A stretch of 23,767 nt of DNA from Piromyces finnis (GCA_002104945.1 MCFH01000150.1:1-23767); one strand, 5' to 3'. Positions 1-11,211 are shown, counted from the first letter of the stretch. Numbers and translations: made by a program. The notes: a model not told the origin generated them from the sequence alone.

Positions 1-1460
1 CGTAACTCAACAACGAATGGCGAATTTTGAATAAACGTATTTTTGATGAAACTACGTTTATTAGAAAGCCACACTCAAGATAAACAAACATATCTTAAAA
101 TCAGGTCGATATCTCTGCTGGTTCACGAGATATTCCAATTTAAAGATATTTTGTTAGTAATGATTAATTGTTTATTCAGAGAATGACACCCCTGATTTAT
201 TGAACATAATCATTCACCCAAAAGGATATAAATTATTGTTTTAATTAAATTAAAATTATTTTCCGGAATTAATTAACTTTATTTTATAATTATTATTTCA
301 ATAACATAACTTATATTCTTTGAATTAGAAGATTATAATTATTAATATTATTTGAAATGAATTATATTATAATTAAGAAATAATTAATATTATGAATATA
401 TAAACAATAGTTATTTTTAATAATTAGTAATAAGTCTTAAGTTTAGCCTTACTATTATAAAATATATTATGAATATAATCATGTATTAAAAAGTTATTTT
501 ATTATTAAATGTAAAATTACAATTAGTATAAATAGTTTAGAATAGTTTATGAAATTAAAATCTTTGTAAAGATTATTATCTTGTTAATACTTAATTAAGT
601 ATTACTATTAAATAATCTTATTATATATTTTAGCAACATATTATTTGAATAAAATAAAAGAAATTAACCATAGTATATAATTTAATTATTCATTTGTAAA
701 TCAATTAAGATTATTTTAATAAAACATTTTTTTTCTAACCTAGTTATCTTTTAATCTTTTATTTAATTTAATATTTTAATATTAAATTATAAGTCTAATA
801 AAACTTTTAAATTTTATTTTAATTTATATTTAAAGTGTTTTTTTTTTATTTATTTATTTATATCAAATATTTAGAATTATTAAAAAAAAGCTATTAATCT
901 AAAATAATAAATATGTGAATGAATATAAAATTAATGTGTTAATTTCACTTTATTCATTCATTCAAATTTATTTTTTAACTAGGTTTTTAAAATAAAATAT
1001 CTTTAAAAAAGAATTAAATTTTTTAATCAACTTATTAATTATTTACTAATAAAAAATACATCATAAAATCTCTTTTTTATCAAAAAATACCATTAATTAA
1101 TTACGAACAACATGTTTAGATTTTAAAAAATGTAATTAATAATTGTTTATTGATTATATTATTTTGTGGTGCAATTGTATAAGATGAAAATGTTTAAAAT
1201 TTAAAAGGGTTAGTTTTCACTATTAAAAAAATATTTTTTATAAAATACTTCATCATCTTTTTGATAGAAAATAGAGATTTTGCTGTGTGAATAATTTTTT
1301 TAGACTAGGAAGAGAATACACATATTTATTTATTTATATTTGTGATATTACATAATATTAAGTGATAATACATATCTGTATAATAAGTAATAATAATGAA
1401 TAAAAATAATAAAATTTATATAAATAAAATATAAATATAAAAATAATATAAAATAATTAT
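1..1460. other. AT-rich region without genes (left arm)
   Basis: The outer part of the palindrome arm. It consists of A/T-rich sequence with no ORF of interest and no recognised gene, RNA or mobile-element domain. A hairpin at 917-959 is the only structure noted. It adjoins the 3' end of LINE-P, so the inner part may be LINE-P 3' UTR, but no poly(A) tail marks the boundary. Confidence 0.7.
917..959. other. Inverted repeat / potential cruciform
   Basis: GAATGAATA (917-925) is perfectly complementary to TATTCATTC (951-959). A second perfect 7-bp stem (AAATTAA/TTAATTT, 928-945) lies inside it. The same structure is present in the right arm near 9631-9673 because of the palindrome. It may be only an AT-rich chance hairpin. 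Confidence 0.6.
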
Positions 1461-4064
1461 TTAAATTGTATAAAGTTCAATGAACTCTGCAATTTGTACT
1501 GTGTGGGATTGTTTCCTACCTAATAAATTAAATGAAATAAAAAAAGAAGCAACATCAGGTATGATAGTGGTGTCCACTAAACTCTCCCATGAGTTCATAA
1601 TGTTTTCATTCAAATTTGAAGAAATACTAACATTGAACCCTGTGTACGGAACATTGGAAATGTTCCTTTGCCATATCGGTACGACGTCGGCGTTCTTGAT
1701 TATGTTAGGTGTCTTACTAAACCTATCAAAAAGTAGCTTCATAGAGCTACTAATGATAGAGATTGTTTTAGTAAGAAAAGCCGTGAGACCCTCTACATAT
1801 ATTTGATGCAGTTAAAAAAATCCCTCTACATATTGAACATGAAACCCCGATGAATTGTAAAGCTGTTCATTCAAATGTCTTTGTTCCGCCTTATCCGATT
1901 TGTAGCTCATCATAAGCTAAAGTTCCACCAAGAAGGAACGTAAAAATATAGTTATAAATTGTTTTTCTTACTTCCGTTTCGGGGAGTAAGTATGTGATGA
2001 ATTGATTCTTATATTTATTATAAAAAAGGGTAAAAAGATCGTCAAGAAAGCTAAGTGAAGAAGTTCTGTATTCAGAGAATGCGGAACATTCTAATATCCA
2101 ATGGTAAAAAGATTGTTCGTCATATCCACAACATGGACAACGCAAGGGCAGTCAGGAGTAAACTCTATTACTGGCAATAGCAATTCGGGTAGTATTTTCA
2201 TAACCGCATCGAATACGAATAATCCAGGTAATTCCTAAATTTAAGTGAGGTATGTTGAGACCGATATGCATTAGGCGATCTGAATTAAGGAATTTGTTGT
2301 TAGTATATCTGAGGGCTTTACTTCCATTATTTAGGCTACTATTATTCCATAATGTTCTCTAATATCTTTAGTACTTTTAATATATATTTTCATAAGCTTC
2401 TTATGTAGGGACAAGATTCTTTGGCCCAAGAGTAATGAGATATGGGAGGATAGATCGGACGAGATCTTTAATAATACAATTTGATTTTCTCCATTTAACA
2501 AAGCATTTCACTTGTTGCACAGTAGAATACCTGAAAGGGTAGGAATCTTCATATCTCTTGTAAGAGCATACAGACTAATAAATGAATTTCGTTCATAAAC
2601 AAAATCTTTGTTATTAAAACTTTTATTGTGAAAGCTATTGACACTCCATAAAACAGCAGTATTGATAAGAGATTGGACTTTCTAGTACTATTTTTGTTGG
2701 AACCAAGCAAAGGAGCATAATAAGGACTTTTGCTTAAAATATAAGAATGAATTACTATATTTTTTAAGCCAATAGGAACACAATTGTTAGTGAGGAAGCC
2801 TTTTAAAAAATAATAAGATTTCTGAACCTTTTATACATGTTAGATAGATAGAATATAAGTCAGAGAACGATCTTCGTTTGAATGGGATTCCAAGATAAGT
2901 ATAGCAAAATTCTTTGGAATTGAGTACATACAGATGTAAAATGTTGGGTCGACATAACTAGGGGATCTATTAAAGTTGATTGGTTAACAAACATTAGTTT
3001 GCACATTTATTTATTTCAAAAAACATTTCGTTTAAATTAGCATCTTTTGAAATTTCATATTGCTAGAAGCATCAGAACAATATCGTCAGCGAAAAGGCTA
3101 CCACATCACCACAGTAACTTTTATTTTCTAAGCTAACTCCAAGCCTTTCACATTTAATTTAAAACATCATTGATGAAGAGGTTAAATAGTATAGGAGAAA
3201 GAGGAGTCCTTATCTTACATCACGGTTGATATGGAATTTATAGAAAGCATATCCAAGAAACGTGCACGGGCTTTCGAGGTAAAATAGAGATTATTGAGAA
3301 AACCAAAACACTTAATACGTATACCTAATTATATAACTTTTTAAGGATATTAAAGACAGGAAACTGAATCTTATGCTTTTTTAAAGTCTAGAAAAGCAAC
3401 ATAAGTGCTTTTCCTTTAAATTTTCTTCTTTGACAGATTTCTCTATGGAAATAAATAAGCAAATACATTCTTTATTGCGAAAACTAAAATGCTCAAGTCT
3501 TATAAAGTTATGAGAAAGAGCATATTTTGAAATTCTATCAATTACAATTTTTGAAATGATCTTAAGACCTACATTGATTAGAGAATACTACGATAATTTA
3601 CAATCTGAAAGATCGCCTTTTTCTGGAATAGAAACGATGGAAGCAGAGTTCCATTTCAAAGGAAAAGAACCATTCCAGATTTTATTAAAAATTATTTTAA
3701 GACATTTCCAGCAGACTTATGTTCTTTTTCCAGTTCTTTGTTACAGAAGAAAGCTTTGCGGAATATCAGAACAATTTGTGTTACAGATATAGCTGACCAC
3801 TTAAAGACTTTTTTAGGTTTTTTGAAACCATCAGAAGAGACTTTTTTACAAGACACAAGGATCGGTTTATGATCAGAAACATCATGAAAAACTTCATAAC
3901 CTGAGGATTTGTTTATATGTTTAGTCCATAGCTTTGTTGTATATAATATGATCAATGCATGAAAACTTAGATCCTTTTTCCCACTTAAAATTATTACCAG
4001 TTAACTCAGCCATAGTCCAACCAGGGATGTGTTGTGATATATAAGATTTGATTTTAATAGCTGA
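1461..4064 (-). pseudogene. LINE-P (left copy), truncated non-LTR retrotransposon
   Basis: Read on the minus strand from 4064 to 1461, this begins inside an AP-type endonuclease (motifs SAIKIKSYIS, CIDHIIYN, VSDHKP). It then jumps across a ~714 bp deletion into the RT (SIVSIPEKGDLSDC, an FADD box near 3095) and ends with a CCHC-type knuckle (CPCCGYDE, 1891-2145 frame) and a C-terminal tail (1461-1742 frame ending FIELYTI). Many stops and frameshifts interrupt it. It is closely related to LINE-B at 21313-23767. It lacks the N-terminal domain and half of the endonuclease, and starts abruptly at gypsy sequence at 4064/4065. Not functional. Confidence 0.88.
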
Positions 4065-4544
4065 CAGTTTGGAGAAGATAGTCGCACCTTTCATAGCCTC
4101 GAAGACTTGACTGATAAGTGGTAAGGGAAAGGAGTTACGCACTGTTACCTTGTTGAGACGTCTGTAGTCAGTACATAATCGCCTTTCACTACTCTTTTTG
4201 GGCACGAACAACACAGGATAACCTGCAGGACTCTCTGAATTCCTTATGAGCGCTTTGCCAGGTTTTCCTCTATATATTCCTTCAGTGCTTTTTCCTCTTC
4301 TGGGTTGAAGGGATATATAGGGCCCCTTATGAAGACAAGCGTCCAGTTCCAGGTCGATCATATAGTTGTAGGAACGATGTTCTGGTAGCTGGTTTGCTAT
4401 TTCTTCATTGAATTTTCTCTGAAATCGTGGTAATATCTCTTCCACAATTTCTTCTGGCGTAAGGTTGATTTTTTGTTTAAGTTTTTCTTCTCGTACCAAC
4501 CCTACGTAAATGTGATTTTTCTCTAATTCAACACTCTCTACCAA
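3921..4544 (-). pseudogene. Chimeric gypsy-RT/LINE-endonuclease reading frame (207 codons)
   Basis: A continuous frame runs from gypsy RT (LPRFQRKF, YPVLFVPKK, RRLCTDYRRLNK) across the 4064/4065 junction into LINE endonuclease (SAIKIKSYISQH, CIDHIIYNKA). The junction is in frame in both halves. The fused product would have neither an RT palm nor a complete endonuclease, so it is probably a by-product of the join rather than a new gene. The right arm carries the same fusion at 6370-6867. Confidence 0.75.
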
Positions 4545-5101
4545 CCCTACTTTTTCTCTAAGTTGGAACTGGATGCTAATCCTCCGGAATTTTCTGTTTC
4601 TAGATTCCCTGAAGCTTTGCGGCTCCCATTACCCATAATTTATGCTTCAATGTTTTCCGTAATTACAGCTGCTAAGGGTCTTCTAGCTTCTACATTAGTA
4701 ACTGTAGTTATGGAGCTTATTTGAGTACAGTAGTAGCTATGAACACAGTTTACACCATAATCATTGGTGGATCCCTTTCCTTTACTATTATCTCTACGAA
4801 ACTATTATAAGTACCTCACTTGAGCGCCTTTATCGTATCCTCTGTAGATAAAGTGCTCATCCATAAAGCTCAAACATATTATGATTATTTCAGGCATATT
4901 ATCGGATAAGTGACAACTTGTATTGAAGAAGTATAGTTTAGCTTCTTGCTCGCCTGTGGGAGTTAACCACAGCTTCAACTGCAAGTCGTCTGAGAACTGT
5001 TTCAATTCAATATTACCATTTACAGTTTCTAAACATTGCTGGTTGTTCTACACTTCAACCTCCAGTTTTTGTAACAACCTTTATCTTAATCTACATGTGT
5101 T

Positions 5102-5103
<2 letters not shown>
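4065..5103 (-). pseudogene. Ty3/gypsy pol fragment, PR-RT (left copy)
   Basis: Read on the minus strand from ~5103 to 4065. The first part resembles the end of a gypsy protease (TVNGNIELKQFS, then LSDNMPEIII and FMDEHFI). A frame-disrupted linker follows, then the N-terminal RT part: ELDACLHKGP, PAGYPVLFVPKKSS, CTDYRRLNKVTV, GATIFSKL. RT stops just before the family's first catalytic Asp motif and is replaced by LINE-P sequence. Palm catalytic motifs, RNase H and integrase are absent from this fragment. The protease active-site DSG/DTG motif is not visible. The frameshift around RT residues GPYISLQPRRGK sits in A/G runs. Confidence 0.85.
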
Positions 5104-5144
<41 letters not shown>

Positions 5145-5544
5145 TATAATTCTCATTTCCATAACTAAACATATTATATATAGGAATAATTTAATAGAAA
5201 ATTTTTAAAACCGATAAAAAATAGTAGTTTATTCTTTTTAAAAAATTAATCATCTTTTTATGTAATCTCCTAAGAATATTAAAATAACTATTAATTTTTT
5301 TTTTCGGAATTAACAATTTGATATTAAATTTTTTACATGTGATTTTTATATTTTAAATTAAACAGTAATAATAATTGTTTTAGATATTTTTTATAATTGA
5401 ATATTATTTTATTTTCTAACCATTAATAAAGAAGATAATTTTTAAAAAGAAACTCCTATTTTTATTTTATCGTGTGTTTAATTGTTTTATTGTTAAATAT
5501 ATAATCTGTTTTAAGATTAATATTTTACACTTGGGTTGAGAGTG
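5052..5544. other. Asymmetric palindrome spacer
   Basis: About 490 bp separate the arms. Apart from ~18 loosely matching bases at each edge, the spacer is not self-complementary, so this is an inverted repeat with a loop rather than a perfect fold-back. It is very AT-rich and contains a T39 run. No coding frame was recognised. The left edge (to about 5103) can still be read as gypsy protease upstream of the arm end, which suggests the left copy retains slightly more of the gypsy element than the right. Confidence 0.8.
5104..5142. repeat. Poly(T) tract, T39
   Basis: An uninterrupted run of 39 T lies near the palindrome centre but only on the left side of the spacer. Read on the minus strand it is a poly(A) run, as would be left by a polyadenylated retrotransposon or a retroposed mRNA. 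No recognisable element ends there. It has no counterpart at the mirrored position (about 5450-5490). Confidence 0.95.
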
Positions 5545-6519
5545 GTAGAACAACCAGCAATGTTTAGAACTGTAAATGGTAATATTGAATTGAAACAGTT
5601 CTCAGAGACTGCAGTTGAAGCTGTGGTAACTCCACAGGCGAGCAAGAAGCTAAACTATACTTCTTCAATACAAGTTGTCACTTATCCGATAATATGCCTG
5701 AAATAATCATAATATGTTTGAGCTTTATGGATGAGCACTTTATCTACAGAGGATACGATAAAGGCGCTCAAGTGAGGTACTTCATAATAGTTTCGTAGTA
5801 GATAATAGTAAAGGAAAGGGATCCACCAATGATTATGGTGTAAACTGTGTTCATAGCTACTACTGTACTCAAATAAGCTCCATAACTACAGTTACTTAAT
5901 GTAGAAGCTAGAAGACCCTTAGCAGCTGTAATTACGGAAAACATTGAAGCATAAATTATGGGTAATGGGAGCCGCAAAGCTTCAAGGGAATCTAGAAACA
6001 GAAATTCCGGAGGATTAGCATCCAGTTCCAACTTAGAGAAAAGTAGGGTTGGTAGAGAGTGTTGAATTAGAGAAAATCACATTTACGTAGGGTTGGTACG
6101 AGAAGAAAACTTAAACAAAAATCAACCTACGCCAGAAGAAATTGTGAAGAGATATTACCACGATTTCAGAGAAAATTCATGAAGAAATAGCAAACCAGCT
6201 ACCAGAACATCGTTCCTACAACTATATGATCGACCTGGAACTGGACGCTTGTCTTCATAAGGGGCCTATATATCCCTTCAACCCAGAAGAGGAAAAGCAC
6301 TGAAGAATATATAGAGGAAACCTGGCAAAGCGCTTCATAAGGAATTCAGAGAGTCCTGCAGGTTATCCTGTGTTGTTCGTGCCCAAAAAGAGTAGTGAAA
6401 GGCGATTATGTACTGACTACAGACGTCTCAACAAGGTAACAGTGCGTAACTCCTTTCCCTTACCACTTATCAGTCAAGTCTTCGAGGCTATGAAAGGTGC
6501 GACTATCTTCTCCAAACTG
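5528..6519 (+). pseudogene. Ty3/gypsy pol fragment, PR-RT (right copy)
   Basis: Mirror copy of 4065-5103. Protease-end-like sequence starts at about 5545 (VVEQPAMFRTVNGNIELK), followed by RT N-terminal sequence ending at GATIFSKL (6519). More indels than in the left arm break it: the left frame EEIVEEILPRF is broken near 6140. The protein-level reading over 6240-6340 alternates between frames in purine runs. Catalytic RT motifs are missing. The family identification is firm from the LCTDYRRLN block; the protease part is less certain. Confidence 0.85.
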
Positions 6520-6867
6520 TCAGCTATTAAAATCAAATCTTATATATCACAACACATCCCTGGTTGGACTATGGCTGAGTTAACTGGTAATAATTTTAAG
6601 TGGGAAAAAGGATCTAAGTTTTCATGCATTGATCATATTATATACAACAAAGCTATGACTAAACATATAAACAAATCCTCAGGTTATGAAGTTTTTCATG
6701 ATGTTTCTGATCATAAACCGATCCTTGTGTCTTGTAAAAAAGTCTCTTCTGATGGTTTCAAAAAACCTAAAAAAGTCTTTAAGTGGTCAGCTATATCTGT
6801 AACACAAATTGTTCTGATATTCCGCAAAGCTTTCTTCTGTAACAAAGAACTGGAAAAAAGAACATAA
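6370..6867 (+). pseudogene. Chimeric gypsy-RT/LINE reading frame (165 codons)
   Basis: One open frame crosses two joins: gypsy RT to LINE endonuclease at 6518-6520, and endonuclease to RT-domain entry at about 6819-6822, where a 714 bp piece present in LINE-B is missing. Residues ~1-51 are gypsy (LFVPKKSSERRLCTDYRRLN), ~52-132 LINE endonuclease (NNFKWEKGSK, VSDHKPILV), and the rest LINE sequence upstream of RT (FFCNKELEK). The frame ends at an extra A in an A-run that the left arm lacks. No sign of a promoter or of selection was seen. Confidence 0.75.
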
Positions 6868-9127
6868 GTCTGCTGGAAATTGTCTTAAAATAATTTTTAA
6901 TAAAATCTGGAATGGTTCTTTTCCTTTGAAATGGAACTCTGCTTCCATCGTTTCTATTCCAGAAAAAGGCGATCTTTCAGATTGTAATAATTATCGTAGT
7001 ATTTCTCTAATCAATGTAGGTCTTAAGATCATTTCAAAAATTGTAATTGATAGAATTTCAAAATATGCTCTTTCTCATAACTTTATAAGACTTGAGCATT
7101 TTAGTTTTCGCAATAAAGAATGTATTTGCTTATTTATTTCCATTAGAGAAATCTGTCAAAGAAGAAAATTTAAAGGAAAAGGCACTTATGTTGCTTTTCT
7201 AGACTTTAAAAAAGCATAAGATTCAGTTCCTGTCTTTAATATCCTTAAAAAGTTATATAATTAGGTATACGTATTAAGTGTTTTGGTTTTCTCAATAATC
7301 TCTATTTTACCTCGAAAGCCCGTGCACGTTTCTTGGATATGCTTTCTAATAATTCCATATCAACCGTGATGTAAGATAAGGACGTCCTCTTTCTCCTATA
7401 CTATTTAACCTCTTCATCAATGATGTTTTAAATAAATGTGAAAGGCTTGGAGTTTAGCTTAGAAAATAAAAGTTACTGTGGTGATGTGGTAGCCTTTTCG
7501 CTGACGATATTGTTCTGATTGCTTCTAGCAATATGAAATTTCAAAGATGCTTAATTTAAAACGAAATGTTTTTTGAAATAAATAAATGTGCAACTAATGT
7601 TTGTTAAACAATCAACTTTAATAGATCCCTAGTTATGTCGACCCAACATTTTACATCTGTATGTACTCAATTCCAAAGAATTTTGCTATACTTATCTTGG
7701 AATCCCATTCAAACGAAGATCGTTCTCTGACTTATATCTATCTATCTAACATGTATAAAGGTTCAGAAATCTTTATTATTTTTTAAAAGCTTCCTCACTA
7801 ACAATTGTGTTCCTATTGGCTTAAAAAATATAGTAATTCATCTTATATTTTAAGCAAAGTCTCTTATTATGCTCCTTTGCTTGGTTCCAACAAAAATAGT
7901 ACTAGAAGAGTCCAATCTCTTATCAATACTGCTGTTTTATGGAGTGTCAATAGCTTTCACAATAAAAGTTTTAATAACAAAGATTTTGTTTATGAACGAA
8001 ATTCATTTATTAGTCTGTATGCTCTTACAAGAGATATGAAGATTCCTACCCTTTCAGGTTTTCTACTGTGCAACAAGTGAAATGCTTTGTTAAATGGAGG
8101 AAAATCAAATTGTATTATTAAAGATCTCGTCCGATCTATTCCTCCCATATCTCATTACTCTTGGGCAAAGAATCTTGTTCCCTACATAAGAAGCTTATGA
8201 AAATATATATTAAAAGTACTAAAGATATTAGAGAACATTATTGGGAATAATAGTAGCCTAAATAATGGAAGTAAAGCCCTCAGATATACTAACAACAAAT
8301 TCCTTAATTCAGATCGCCTAATGCATATCGGTCTCAACATACTCACTTAAATTAGGAATTACCTGGATTATTCGTATTCGATGCGGTTATGAAAATACTA
8401 CCCGAATTGCTATTGCCAGTAATAGAGTTACTCCTGACTGCCCTTGCGTCTGTCCATGTTGTGGATATGACGAACATCTTTTTACCATTGGATATTAGAA
8501 TGTTCCGCATTCTCTGAATACAGAACTTCTTCACTTAGCTTTCTTGACGATCTTTTTACCCTTTTTTATAATAAATATAAGAATCAATTCATCACATACT
8601 TACTCCCCGAAACGGAAGTAAGAAAACAATTTATAACTATATTTTTACGTTCCTTCTTGGTGGAACTTTAGCTTATGATGAGCTACAAATCGATAAGGCG
8701 GAACAAAGACATTTGAATGAACAGCTTTACAATTCATCGGGGTTTTCATGTTCAATATGTAGAGGGATTTTTTTTAACTGCATCAAATATATGTAGAGGG
8801 TCTCACGGCTTTTCTTACTAAAAAATCTCTATCATTAGTAGCTCTATGAAGCTACTTTTTGATAGGTTTAGTAAGACACCTAACATAATCAAGAACGCCG
8901 ACGTCGTACCGATATGGCAAAGGAAACATTTCCAATGTTCCGTACACAGGGTTCAATGTTAGTATTTCTTCAAATTTGAATGAAAACATTATGAACTCAT
9001 GGGAGAGTTTAGTGGACACCACTATCATACCTGATGTTGCTTCTTTTTTTTATTTCATTTAATTTATTAGGTAGGAAACAATCCCACACAGTACAAATTG
9101 CAGAGTTCATTGAACTTTATACAATTT
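6520..9127 (+). pseudogene. LINE-P (right copy), truncated non-LTR retrotransposon
   Basis: Mirror copy of 1461-4064. Visible blocks in order are endonuclease C-terminal half (6520-6780), RT entry (SIVSIPEKGDLSDCNNYR, ~6945), AFLDFKKA with a stop where the family has Tyr (7190-7220), LFADDIVLIAS (~7490-7525), thumb-like remnants (7805-8080 frame), a CPCCGYDE knuckle (~8450) and the C-terminal tail (~8846-9127). Stops and frameshifts are spread throughout, so the RT is dead. The 3' end is taken as the stop after FIELYTI; no poly(A) tail follows, only AT-rich DNA. Confidence 0.88.
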
Positions 9128-9130
9128 AAA

Positions 9131-10590
9131 TAATTATTTATATTATTTTTATATTTATATTTTTATTTATATAAATTTTATTATTTTTATTCATTATTTA
9201 TTACTTATTATACAGATATGTATTATCACTTAATATTATGTAATATCACAAATATAAATAAATAAAATATGTGTATTCTCTTCCTAGTCTAAAAAATTAT
9301 TCACACAGCAAAATCTCTATTTTCTATCAAAAAGATGATGAAGTATTTTATAAAAAATATTTTTTTAATAGTGAAAACTAACCCTTTTAAATTTTAAACA
9401 TTTTCATCTTATTACAATTGCACCACAAAATAATATAATCAATAAACAAATTATTAATTACATTTTTTAAAATCTAAACATGTTGTTCGTAATTAATTAA
9501 TGGTATTTTTTGATAAAAAAGAGATTTTATGATGTATTTTTTATTAGTAAATAATTAATAAGTTGATTAAAAATTTAATTCTTTTTTAAAGATATTTTAT
9601 TTTTAAAACCTAGTTAAAAAATAAATTTGAATGAATGAATAAAGTGAAATTAACACATTAATTTTATATTCATTCACATATTTATTATTTTAGATTAATA
9701 GCTTTTTTTTTAATAATTCTAAATATTTGATATATAAATAAATAAAAAAAAAAACACTTTAAATATAAATTAAAATAAAATTTAAAAGTTTTATTAGACT
9801 TATAATTTAATATTAAAATATTAAATTAAATAAAGATTAAAAGATAACTAGGTTAGAAAAAAAATGTTTTATTAAAATAATCTTAATTGATTTACAAATG
9901 AATAATTAAATTATATACTATGGTTAATTTCTTTTATTTTATTCAAATAATATGTTGCTAAAATATATAATAAGATTATTTAATAGTAATACTTATTAAG
10001 TATTAACAAGATAATAATCTTTACAAAGATTTTAATTTCATAAACTATTCTAAACTATTTATACTAATTGTAATTTTACATTTAATAATAAAATAACTTT
10101 TTAATACATGATTATATTCATAATATATTTTATAATAGTAAGGCTAAACTTAAGACTTATTACTAATTATTAAAAATAACTATTGTTTATATATTCATAA
10201 TATTAATTATTTCTTAATTATAATATAATTCATTTCAAATAATATTAATAATTATAATCTTCTAATTCAAAGAATATAAGTTATGTTATTGAAATAATAA
10301 TTATAAAATAAAGTTAATTAATTCCGGAAAATAATTTTAATTTAATTAAAACAATAATTTATATCCTTTTGGGTGAATGATTTATGTTCAATAAATCAGG
10401 GGTGATCATTCTCTGAATAAACAATTAATCATTACTAACAAAATATCTTTAAATTGGAATATCTCGTGAACCAGCAGAGATATCGACCTGATTTTAAGAT
10501 ATGTTGTTTATCTTGAGTGTGGCTTTCTAATAAACGTAGTTTCATCAAAAATACGTTTATTCAAAATTCGCCATTCGTTGTTGAGTTACG
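9131..10590. other. AT-rich region without genes (right arm)
   Basis: Mirror of 1-1460. No coding frame, RNA gene or mobile-element domain was recognised. It ends at the pairing partner of base 1; the sequence then continues without visible change in character into 10591 onward. Confidence 0.7.
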
Positions 10591-10767
10591 ATTGTTTTTC
10601 CTTATTAAATTATGACGATAAGGATTAAAGTTATTTATTATAAAAATTATTAAAGGTTAAGGTCATATCTTAATCTTTTCTAAATTTTTTAAATATTTTT
10701 TAATATAATTTTATAATTTATTTGGAAATAAAATATTGTTGATTTTGAAATTTTATAAGTGATTTCA

Positions 10768-10791
10768 CAATTTCAAGTGATCTTGAAATTG
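10768..10791. other. Perfect 10-bp stem, 4-nt loop hairpin
   Basis: CAATTTCAAG (10768-10777), loop TGAT, CTTGAAATTG (10782-10791). The complementarity is perfect. It could be part of an LTR or a transcript-end structure; its function is unknown. Confidence 0.8.
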
Positions 10792-11211
10792 CAGATTTCA
10801 TTAGTATTCGTGACAAGTGTTGTTTTAGTCTTGTATTAGTTTAGTATTTAAAGAGTTCCTGAAAACGAATGTAAGAAATTAGATTTATTTTATATTAAAT
10901 AATCTATATTTCTTATTAAAATTAATTTATTATCGTGTTAAAGTTTATTATAAATTAGTTAATAAGTTATTAATATTTAGCTAATTAAGTTAGTTATTAC
11001 CTCTCTATACAAGTTAATAACTAAATAAAGTTTTATAAAAAATAATAAAAGAACTAAAACAAATATTATAACACTAAAATAAATATAAATAAATATATAA
11101 ATATTATTAGGAAATAAATTTACTTAATAATTATTTGTTAATTATATCTTTTATTTATTAATTATAATTATTATACATTATTTATTATTATAGTTATTAA
11201 TTTACTCTAAT

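Larger units (their letters stand above)
1..5051. repeat. Left arm of a ~10.6 kb palindrome
   Basis: The sequence is the reverse complement of 5545-10590. The first bases (cgtaactcaacaacgaatgg) are mirrored exactly at 10571-10590, and the arms can be followed continuously to 5051. A looser match continues to about 5068. In the outermost ~225 bases the arms differ by three single-base indels and no substitution. Content from the edge inward: AT-rich DNA (1-1460), LINE-P on the minus strand (1461-4064), and a gypsy fragment on the minus strand (4065-5103). The arm starts at the window edge, so its true outer end is unknown. Confidence 0.97.
5545..10590. repeat. Right arm of a ~10.6 kb palindrome
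   Basis: This is the reverse complement of 1-5051, with near-identical content in mirrored order: gypsy fragment (to 6519, plus strand), LINE-P (6520-9127, plus strand), then AT-rich DNA to 10590. Differences from the left arm are mostly single-base indels, many in homopolymers; for example a run of six A near 6855 pairs with five in the left arm. The end at 10590 is only where the partner sequence leaves the window, so homology may continue into 10591 and beyond. Confidence 0.97.

Noticed and set aside
3556-3792. Plus-strand frame ILRPTLIREYYDNLQ and similar frames in the arms
   Set aside because: These are antisense to the LINE-P RT region, which has the recognisable homology.
4923-5168. 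81-codon frame with a Phe run
   Set aside because: The Phe run is the T39 tract, and the rest is antisense to the gypsy protease.
5768-6031. 87-codon minus-strand frame with hydrophobic, membrane-like segments (mirrored in part at 4560-4800)
   Set aside because: It lies opposite the gypsy protease-RT linker and has no family signature. Hydrophobicity arises from the complementary strand of the decayed pol frame.
1-10590. Reading the palindrome as a DNA transposon with 5 kb terminal inverted repeats
   Set aside because: No transposase is present, no target-site duplication can be tested, and the outer ends are set by the window edge. The arm content is retroelement debris.
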